Shown piece by piece: positions 51,231-64,000 of a stretch of DNA of 64,000 nucleotides (positions within the stretch are counted from its first letter, which is position 1; the number at the start of each line of letters is the position of its first letter). Source of the DNA: Litomosoides sigmodontis (lineage: Eukaryota; Nematoda; Chromadorea; Rhabditida; Onchocercidae); the NCBI GenBank assembly GCA_963070105.1, contig OY718806.1, positions 7,399,865-7,463,864 on the forward strand, written 5' to 3'. The notes below the pieces were generated by a model that worked only from the letters and a program-made list of their open reading frames with translations, was not told the origin of the DNA and searched no databases. Position numbers and translations under genes: made by a program.

Positions 51231-54025
51231 TTACAACGAGCTGCATACCGAAAAGCGTTGGAATGATCGGCACATTACTTCAATTGGCTTTATTGGTGGT
51301 TCTGGCCTGTAATCAAAATCACATTCCACTTTTCAATAAGTCCATTTTCAACTTTACTTTGATGCTTTTTAAATCATCTTCCTCCAGTTATAATGGAAAA
51401 GTACATACACAACTGGGCCCATTATTGTAACACGACTGCCATTTATGTCAACCATAGGATCCGGTTGATCGGAGGATCCATCTATTTCTGATGCCGATTT
51501 AACTGCATTTTCTAATATTGGAATAAATGCCGCTTTAGGACCATCGCCAGAGCTGCCTGAAATATCAGACAAGTAAAATAAATGCATTAAAGAAAAAAAA
51601 ATTCTCAGTTGAGAAATATGTCACAGAAACTGGCCTTATCAAAAATCTTTGAAAAAATTTCTAGTTTTAGCTATTTCTTTCGAACACAAGAACACGATAT
51701 TTGATTTCATATCTCTCCTTAGTTATCCCAAAAGGTGAACAGATGAACTAATTAATTACTTTGGTCCTCATGTACGGGAGTGTGAATTGGCCCACTTGGA
51801 AACGGTTCTGCTAAATCAATATTTTGTCGCAACAAAATACGTTTTGTGCCGAATTGGCACAATGATACTTGTCGGTAATCCATATTTGCTCTTGAATACC
51901 ATGTTTCAGGATTTTTGATCCTGATATATTCACACTCCTCATTTTCAAATTAGAACTTTGCATATGGTTTATTCATCAATAAAGTTTAAGTGTTTTGAGA
52001 TAACATTTTCATGACTTTAAAAACAAGTGTAGAAACAAAGGTATGTGTCTAGTCTGCTAGAAAAATTTCTGAACTGTGTAAAATTATTTCTAAAAAAGCA
52101 TCTTTGATTTCATACCAATTTGCAGCTTCATTTAAATTTCATTTTTGAATCTTTAAAGTATAATAACTTACCGCCCAGTTAAAATGTCTAGGGCTCCTTG
52201 AAGATAGGTTTTAGAAGCACGCGCATCGCCATAAGGCGCTTCCTTGATGATTATTAAATCTCGAATGCGTTCAATATCAAAACGATAAAAACGACGTTCA
52301 TTATCGATGAAACTACAAATACTATTTTAAACATTTACAAAAAAAAAACAAACTACCACATATTACTGATGGGAACTAACCAAGGATTGATGAGAAAAGA
52401 TATTTTCACAACTAATGCTTCCGTAGTATTTCCTAGCAAGCTCAGACAAATTTTGAATTTACTTTCGAAATGAAAGGACAAGCAGTTAACAAGTAGACAA
52501 AAGTCAAACTTAATGAGTCTAAAAATAGTCACAAGATCCTACAGCCCCTACAGCTATTCAATAGAACTGAGTGTAAAAGTACAATAAAATTGTAAACAAG
52601 TATAATAAAATTTGCATAATAAAAAGTATAATAAAATTTGAATTTTCAGATTGCAGTACAGGAAATTTCGAAATGCTTACCGACAAAGCATCGCAAGGAA
52701 AAGCTTGGTGGAAACAACATCAAATTTGAAATTCGGGTACGAATAACGGGTTAATGCAACTGGAACTTCCATACTATAAGTTGCTTCAATCGAGGTACCT
52801 CGAGTTCGTCGACGATATTCCAAGTGGCATGGTTCTGTTGCGAAATGTGTTTCATCCTCATCTACAACATTTGTGAATTCAATAAAAATAACCTATTTAG
52901 CAGGCATGTTAAAAATTGACTTTATTTGGAAGTCATTTGGAAGTTCTAAAAGTTTTGGAAGTTCTTAAAATTAAAAATTTGGAAGTTCTTCAAAAAGCAA
53001 AAAAAATTAAAAATTTGAAAATTAAAAAAAAAAACTACCTACTTGGAGTATTTAAAATTAAATGCTCAAAGATATGTCAATGTCATGTGCTGTTTCAATG
53101 AGAAAAAAACAAACCTTCAATAATCGGTGCGATTCCACCGAATTGGATAATCTTCTGTCTATGATAACCACACTTGAGCAAGGAGTAGTCAAAAAGAGCC
53201 TCCACTTTAAAATTATTTATGCTATCCCGGATAGCAGGTTCATCGGCACATTCAGCGAGAGATGGTCGAGTAAAGGAAGCTAATGGATTCCAGCGATTGA
53301 TATCGTCAAACATATAATAGCGATCCGATGGCGAATATCTACTCATGATGGCCCAAATATTCCAGCCACTTAGGAAAACACAACCAGCCGACAACTGAAC
53401 TAATGCTCGTAATAACTTTCCTTTCCATTCGGTAGTCACATAAGAAGGAAGAAAAATTTGAATATGCAAAAAAGGAACGGTGGATTTCGATGGCAATTTG
53501 CCCAACATTTAAACAACGGGCATAAAACAGGGTGTGTGCAACATTGCATTGTCATTGCTAAATATAAAATAGGTTTGGTGTGGTTGTCTAGCTCTAACCC
53601 GGTCACAGCTATCGGCATTATTCGTTTTGGTATCAGAATGCTGCAATGTTTTTTTCGTGTGCTTGCAGCTCTCGAGAATATCTCCCTTCACTCTTCACAT
53701 TCAAAGAAATTTAAGTCAGAAAAGTCTCGTCTGCTTAATGCTGCGCCAATGCGCGAAGCAGATGTTCAACCAGTTCAAACAGTAGAAAAAATGCACCAGA
53801 AATTGGACGCGCGTAATAAGTTTACCAGTGCACCGTTGTTCTACCGAAAAGAAAGAGGTTCATACTGTTCTCAGCTCCAGGCCGATATTGTTTTCTAGCT
53901 CTTCCTAGCTTTTCTGCTTCTCCGAGTAGAGTTTGGGTGCTGTGAGCAAAATCAAAAGGTGGAAATTTGATTTGTAAAAGTTTGCTCAGATAAAAATTTA
54001 CTGACTGTACCAATGTGTCTGTCAT
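51231..54025 (-). CDS. unrecognised conserved-looking protein, six exons, 331 aa
   Basis: Six minus-strand exons join in phase with good splice sites: 53826-54025, 53115-53368, 52681-52861, 52172-52312, 51409-51552 and 51231-51306. No family is recognised. The product looks soluble, with no convincing signal peptide or membrane helix. It begins MTDTLVQSVNFYLSKLLQIK, with an AEKLGRARKQYRPGAENSM stretch. The middle is rich in aromatic and charged residues (MSRYSPSDRYYMFDDINRW, ERRFYRFDIERIRDLIIIKE). The C-terminal part is acidic and Pro-rich (SDQPDPMVD, VPEPPIKPIE). Exon 2 alone could start at ATG 53346 with an acceptor at 53395-53396, giving a 257-residue form, so the first exon is less certain than the rest. 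It is divergent from the CK1 gene, with about 660 bases between start codons, and convergent with the saposin gene. Confidence 0.68.
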
Positions 54026-54680
54026 CCAGTCATATCATATCAAACGTCCCTTTATTCTCACATATTCAATGCGGGGCTTTCTGTAGGAAAGTATCCGTCT
54101 TGGTTACAGCAGTCTGCGCATTAATTTCGACGACATCCAGAAAATCCTCCACAAAACACTGAGCAGGTGTTCCGATCCGCGCCAATTATACAATTTTCAC
54201 AAGCGACATCGTTAAATGTAGTTCACTGTGGTTTGCATTGGTTTGACTACCTCAGAGTCGGGGTGGATGTGTGGGTGGGTAGGAGGTGGATATTGCAGTG
54301 TCGTTTATGGCTACCTGTGTTTTTTGTTAGGTAATGCGATGGTAGCGTCGGTATTATTTTAGGTAATGCAACCTCGAAATACGGTTTTCCAAGTTATTAC
54401 TCTTTTTCGGCTGTTTCAAACGCTGACTGAAGCTAAATGATAAGATTTCCGGAAGGTCTTGTTTAGGGATGTTATCACTGCTTCTTTCACTCTTTACCGA
54501 CGTATACAGTTATCTCTTGCTTCCTTCTCGAATTCGTTAACGTGTTTTCCTGATTCCGGAAACAGCAATGCTGATCCTTCACACGAAAGTATGATCGGTT
54601 GCAGCGAATATTTCTTTATGCAGAATGCAGTATATGTTCTATCATTGTGTATTCCGTGCTAATAGTGTACTCATACTTGC
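54026..54680. other. short divergent intergenic region
   Basis: This separates the starts of the minus-strand orphan gene and the CK1 gene and may act as a shared promoter. It contains a G/T-rich plus-strand stretch near 54255-54300. No coding sequence is supported. Confidence 0.5.
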
Positions 54681-54682
54681 AG
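54681..54682 (+). promoter_or_regulatory. probable spliced-leader acceptor of CK1 gene
   Basis: CATACTTGCAG ends here, 5 bases before the ATG at 54688. Confidence 0.55.
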
Positions 54683-54687
54683 TGTAT

Positions 54688-58488
<3,801 letters not shown>

Positions 58489-60886
58489 CTATTGAATAGT
58501 GAAGGTAAACTTACAATTTTTTTGAAACTGAAAAAGAAAGATGGGATATATCTGAGATTTCTCAGAGCATTTGATGTGAAGTTGTGTTTTTCGAGCTTTG
58601 TACTGGTTGAAGTAGGCAAGGGTTCTAATTAAATTACTTAAACTTTGTTTAGGACTTAAGAGGAATGCAGTTTAAAAGATTCGCAGTCTCTACTAAAAGA
58701 CCGTTCTCCCATAATTTTAGCTCGAAGTAACAGTGGATTGTAGGATCTTGCATTAATTGTTTTTTTCGATCAACTGTTGAGAGATCGTGCTGCTACTATT
58801 ACAATTTAACTGTATTTCGCGTATTTTCAGAGTAATGCACGGTTCAGTTTTGATGTGCTAGCAAACAATTACTGATGTATAAAACAAAAAACTATTATGT
58901 ACAAAAGTATTTATGGCTTGTGACTAACCTCATCGTCAAATTACCAGTTACAGATTATCAATCAACACTCTTCGTATTGATTGTACTACTTTACAATGGG
59001 CACATCGATCTGTAATTCTTACTGTCTTGTGTATCCAATGTGTTTGACATGAAATTCAAGCGGGAAGAAGATTTCCTGTTTTTGATTGAGGATAGGGAAG
59101 ATGTTTTTAATTTAGAGATTTGTGAAAAGTAGAATATCAAGAATGGTGAAACACGAGAACTTTTCTTTTCTGAAGCCCGTACTGTGTTTTCCGGAGAGCA
59201 AGACTTTAACAATGTAGTATTGGAAAGTTTGCAATGTGGCGAAAGTGGTTTCCGTTATTGAAGGCATAATACTATTTATTAATATTGTTAAGGATGGCTA
59301 CTGCTACTAGCTTGATAAGTAATTTTTGGTGTATGGAATTACGGTTGTTTTTACCACTAACATGTTGTACCTTTCCTGGATTAATTATAGTTTTCGCAGT
59401 TTGATCTTGGGAGGTTAAATTTCATGTGCATCACATTTGATCAATTTTACAATTACAATTGGTGCTCGTACTGATTACGTGATACCACGATGATGTTTAC
59501 ATTCCACATAAACTTTTAGTGTAATTTTGTTTTGTCAATATATAAATGCACATATGATGCATTTTTGTTTCCAACTCCCATTTAGATTCTTCAGTTTTGA
59601 TTCATTCTTGTTTCGAAATTAAGTTGATAGCAAAATTTCTGAAGTTCTAAAGCGAATTCAAATGCTAATAACGAGGGACATGAGAGTGTGAAGAACAAAA
59701 GGAAGCGGAATTTCCGGTTCAATTTTGACGACTGTTGGAGAATTCAGTTCACTTTAAGCAAATTGTGAATGTAGTGCGTTAACCACTTTTGAAGAATCGG
59801 CGGTTGTTGCGAATTACTGCAGCATCGGTGATTTGTGAATAGTGGATTGTTCTGGATTCTTTAATAGGTTGGGTGAAGATTCAGCCAATTGCAGTTAGAG
59901 ATTGTGCATGTCGCAGTGGATGCATAAAGTTTTTTCTATTGTGGCAAATTTGGTTATGGCTTAAATAGCTTTAATGATCAAAATTTATGTAAGCATGTAA
60001 AAAAGTTTAAACTTGATTGGAAACAATTGTGCTGTTCAATTAAAGTTAGCTACGCAGTTCTCAAATCCATATCATTTGAATGTTTAAGGTGATATGTTTA
60101 TTGTGCAAAGTAAAGAAGTTTTCGTTTTCCCATTTTTCCCAGTTGGTAGTGTTATAGCATCGTGTACGTGCATTAGTGTTTGAATTTTCGAATTTCTATT
60201 CGCTTTGGGAATTTGAAGTAGTTCTCAAAGATGTTTATGCATCGATTCATAATTTTTCCTTCCCCAAGTTCCCGCACTTCGTCGTCTAAGTTGATTTTAC
60301 CGATTGCAGCTTTTGTATGTAAGGAAAATATATGTGGTTTAATTGATTTTCAGTACTTCATCGTCAATTTTAGATATTTGATACGCGGCATAAAAGTAAG
60401 CGTGTTCATTGCGTGCAATGAAATAAGGTAATATTTAGTTTTTTTTTCATTCCATGACTGCTTGAAAATTCTTGATAATTTTAAAACATTTGCATAGTGT
60501 AAAGTATACACTGTGTATTGCTTTGGATGTGTCTCTACATTTGTATCGGAGCTGTTTAATTTTTAGAGATGGATCTCATTCTTATTTGCCGGGTTGAATA
60601 AAATTACTATTCCACAGTAGAAGACAGGGTTTCTGGGGAGTTTGTGCGAAGGGGTAGAGTTATTGAACTAATGGCTAGAGTTTCACGTCGCAGAAATTGT
60701 AGAGGATTATTTATCTCCGTAACCCTCTTCGGACAAATACTTTCGATGGATTTCATCATTTAAATTATCTATTGTTTGAAATACACTAATTTCCGCATTT
60801 TAGGTGAAGTTTTATGAGCTAAATTGCTGTGAATGAGTTGCGTTTTGTTTTGGATGTGCAAAGTGTCTCATTTTTCATTGTTTATC
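58489..60886. other. intergenic region between CK1 and DENND1 genes
   Basis: About 2.4 kb including the CK1 3' UTR and the next promoter. A 55-codon frame starting at ATG 60231 ends at a good donor (AAA/GTAAGC near 60393) but cannot be joined in frame to the first DENND1 exons, so it is not called. Confidence 0.5.
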
Positions 60887-60888
60887 AG
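60887..60888 (+). promoter_or_regulatory. probable spliced-leader acceptor of DENND1 gene
   Basis: GTTTATCAG ends here, 15 bases before the ATG at 60904. Confidence 0.5.
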
Positions 60889-60903
60889 GTACTTTGATGA
60901 GGC

Positions 60904-63900
60904 ATGTCGAGGAATAGGTAAATCTTCTGTTGATGATTTTACTTCCACTTTTTAAACTTTAGTGTTGAGACGTCAAAAAAATTTTCAATTCCTATAGTTT
61001 ATGTGTTTTGACTATCTGAGCATTCGAAAAAGACTTTCAGGAAAGATGTGCTGAATTTGTTCGACGTGTTCTGTGAAGTTGGTGCAACGTTGGATGGTGG
61101 TATAGCTGTCATCCTTCAAAAATATCCAGATGATTTCAACCATGAGCAAACACTGAAATCTGTAGCTCAGTTTAGCTTTCCATGTGGCGTGGATGAGTTA
61201 GTTTTTGGCAACATTTTTTCTCCCTAATCTTTGTTTCACTGTAGTATAGCATTTATTTCCTTCTGAAAAATTCAAAAAAAGTAGAGTGAATATGTGCATA
61301 AGCTTTTCGCCATGTTTTGCAAGAAATTTGAGTTTTCAGAGACGTACATCACGTACGGGTAAGATGAGAAATGGTGCCCGAAATTCTGTGTACCAGGATT
61401 ATTTTACGAATGATAGAAAAACTTCGAGATGAAATTCTATTTTCCAAACTGTCCTGACATCATGAAACGTAATGCCTCGGATGATATTCCTAATAAAATA
61501 TAGCTTTTTCAGCTATAACAAGGAAACGGTGCAATTGTTTTCATTTGTTTTAACTGACGAAAAATCGCAGTACACGTATGCTTTTTGTCGACATACACCG
61601 AACAATAACACATGTATTTGTATTCTCAGGTTTCCTTGAAATCTCTCCAGTTTTCGAATGTTTTACAAATTAAAATTTTCTTTATAATTCGAATGTTAGC
61701 TAGTTTCTTAAAACTATGTTTTAAGTGTCAACATTATCCGGTTTAAGCCATGGCAAATATGCTATACTTATATCCTTTTGTGATAGAAGTCATCCTTGAT
61801 TTTTCAGTTGTTTTGTAAGTTTTTTTGGGATAATTCATTAGAAATTTTAAATTCAATTATTTTGCAGCGGTTTGCCATGGACCAATGTTTTCTACAAAAT
61901 TCTTAATCACATATCGACAGTAATGAACAACAAACCGGTATGTCAAGATTTTGAGTAAATTTTTTTCCGAAACATTTTTGCAGCTGAAAATTCTGATAAA
62001 AATTTGTATAATTTAGAATTGTCCCAACATTTCACATTCTAAATTAAAATGTTTCAAGACAAAAGAATTGGATTCTTTCTTGACGTGTGCTTACCATACA
62101 TCTATTCCCGGCCCAGGCGAAAGTTTGCTTATCGAATCTAGTCCTGGTGTAAATGTTTGTTTTTTTCTGCATTCATGCATATATGTCTTTTGTTTCTATA
62201 CATTCGATGAAAATTTCAAATCTCCACAATAACGGTAAAGACATCATTTATACCAAAGGTGTTTGGTTTTTTTGAGCCATCACTATTTTTATTACAGTAT
62301 CAGAACAATTAAAGGCTAGGAAAAAAAATGATACATATGATCCTTTTACGGAAATTATTATTGTTTCAGTCTTATTCAAGAGCTATCGGATTTAATCTTT
62401 CATTTGCCTTATTATTACAGAAATTGCAAGTAACTGTGCCAGATAGCGGTAGATTGCCTACTTTGAAAGAGGATAAATACATGCTCGAGTTTTACAATGC
62501 CATATCAGAAAAGCAAATGATTGCACTGTATGCAAGGTCTATTATTCCCTTTAAGTTATTCCCTTTAAGGTTTCTGCTTTATTACTTCAAAAGGCTTTGA
62601 AAATATTTTACGAGTATGAAATTTTGTATTTGCAGCTTATTGAAGGAGCGGCGTATTTTATTTACGAGTACGAAGTTAAGTCAACTTTCGTCATGTATAT
62701 TTGCTGCTGCAGCACTACTATATCCAATGCATTGGCAAAGCCTTTTCATTCCTGTACTTCCTGCTGATCTGATTGACATGCTGATGTAAATTTACTGTTT
62801 TTTTAGCTTCTTTTAGTTTATCCACTTTTTGTCTCTGTTTTTGGAAATTCTTCATTGTTAATGTAGTATGATTGTTCTTGTTCGTCTATTATAACTTGTA
62901 CGGCGTGTTTATTTCCGCACCATATCCTCTTGCAGCGCATTCACATGATCAGTAGAGTTGCTATAAAATTTTCAAAAAGAGTACTCTACAAGTTGTCCTC
63001 TCATTTTTAGTTACCTGTTAATTCAAGTTGTAAACATTCTGATCGTGGTTGTTGGTCACTGCACTAGCACTGTATTTTCGGCTTGTTTAAAGCCTACTAC
63101 TCTTGCTGTGCTTCCAATAAAATCCTCATCTGAATTGCATTACTGTGTATGTGGGGATTTTTTTCTAGTAGTGATAAAAGTTTGTTTGGGGCTGGTAATG
63201 TCTAACTAAACTTTTTCTTAATTTCAGGGCACCAATGCCATATCTTATAGGCGTACCAAAGAGAATTTTGCAGGTTTGCCATATTTAATGTTTACTGTTG
63301 TAAGGAGCGGTAAAAACTATGACTTGATGATTTCTAACACATTTATTTTAAATCGATAAATTTCGTGTTTATAATCTAGTATGGAAGATTTCTGCTTTCT
63401 TGCGAGAATCTAATGTTATGTGTTGAATGACGTTTGAATCATTTGTTTCAAATTTCAATTCAGTCAGTGAAACAACTTGAGCTTGGCGATGTTATGATTA
63501 TCGACTTGGAAGAACGTACGCTGCAGTTTACTCATGACGATGTACAAGATTTACCAAATGAAGCATTGAGTATCCTTCGACATCATCTACACTCATCTCC
63601 CAACATGTTCATTTCTGATGGATTAGCTCGTTCTTTTCTCAGGTTAGTAATTTTGGATTATATTTAATATAGGTGAGTAAGGTATCCGTATACATTGGAT
63701 GAGGACTGTTTGTCAATATAAACACTCAGTAATCGAAAAATTCTGGATCATAATTCTTTGATTACTTGGCAATTTGTATTACAGGACAAACGTTTTTCTT
63801 TTCGGTGGTTACCATAAAGGTTTATCGTGCTCATCGTATTCTTTTTCATGGGATCGCCAAAAATTCATCCAGAATCAGAAACCTGGTCTTCAGGCTTATT

Positions 63901-63944
63901 TGCAGTCCTTACTTGGACAAGATGGTGTGCAATATCTTGAACGG
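60904..63944 (+). CDS. rme-4: DENND1/connecdenn (RME-4) Rab35 exchange factor, 3' end beyond window
   Basis: DENN-domain guanine nucleotide exchange factor of the connecdenn group, which activates Rab35 at clathrin-coated vesicles; worm RME-4 is needed for yolk endocytosis. Ten exons are visible: 60904-60917, 61041-61196, 61513-61629, 61868-61937, 62017-62148, 62421-62536, 62636-62785, 63228-63273, 63464-63642 and 63785-63944 (380 residues, all in phase). The first exon is only 14 bases (MSRN plus two bases) and brings the ATG. Family matches include FSFVLTDEKSQYTYAFCR, LPWTNVFYKILN, LQVTVPDSGRLP, LYASLLKERRILFTSTKLS, AALLYPMHWQSLFIPVLP, MAPMPYLIGVP and DGLARSFLR, against human DENND1A. These cover the upstream and core DENN modules and the start of the downstream part. 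A donor (GTGAGA) follows 63944, so more exons, including any clathrin- and AP2-binding tail, lie past the window. Confidence 0.93.
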
Positions 63945-64000
63945 GTGAGAATGTCTTACTGAACTATAATGCGAAAATTACACGAAAATTTCACTTACTA

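Noticed and set aside
53458..53898. 146-codon plus-strand frame
   Set aside because: Overlaps the first exon and intron of the minus-strand orphan gene; no recognised domain or splice partners.
54255..54300. G-rich stretch upstream of CK1 considered as a G-quadruplex
   Set aside because: One loop is nine bases and the last run has only two guanines, so it fails the usual rule.
60231..60431. Open frame with a good donor upstream of DENND1
   Set aside because: Cannot be joined in frame to the DENND1 exons, whose 14-base first exon already supplies an ATG and acceptor.

Overview
The window looks like nuclear DNA of a parasitic nematode, most likely a filarial or other spirurid worm. The evidence is a cuticle collagen gene, AT-rich intergenic DNA, many small exons with T-rich nematode-type 3' splice sites, and AG acceptors just upstream of start codons, as expected for spliced-leader trans-splicing. 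The clade assignment is an inference. No rRNA, tRNA, CRISPR array, bacterial operon or intact transposon was recognised.

Layout, left to right: gene-poor DNA (1-5166); a three-exon cuticle collagen on the minus strand (5167-6637); about 7.4 kb without a recognised gene, holding a GA tract and a 57-bp minisatellite (to 14 kb); fructose-1,6-bisphosphatase (14026-16035, +); a FGFR1OP2/SIKE coiled-coil gene (18512-20371, -); an unrecognised gene with two TQT motifs (22732-25056, +); a TMEM218 homologue (25260-25683, -), convergent with it; a possible small cysteine-rich gene (26324-26953, -); an ANKLE2/LEM-4 gene (28585-32691, +); synapsin (37515-41912, +); a three-domain saposin gene (46696-49864, +); an unrecognised six-exon gene (51231-54025, -), divergent from a casein kinase 1 delta/epsilon gene (54688-58488, +); and a DENND1/RME-4 gene (60904 to beyond the right edge, +).

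The genes do not form one pathway. The named products act in cuticle structure, gluconeogenesis, STRIPAK-type signalling, the ciliary transition zone, nuclear envelope reassembly, synaptic vesicles, lysosomal or lipid handling, kinase signalling and clathrin-linked Rab35 trafficking. Exon models were built by hand from reading frame, splice phase and known protein families. Nearly all junctions close in phase. The exceptions are the synapsin exon 10-11 join, the 5' end of the TQT gene and the 3' end of the small minus-strand candidate. Three introns, possibly four, appear to start with GC rather than GT. The most useful leads are those GC-AG introns, the tail-less CK1 with a 0.9-kb repeat in intron 2, the TQT-motif protein, the TMEM218 homologue and the 331-residue orphan protein.
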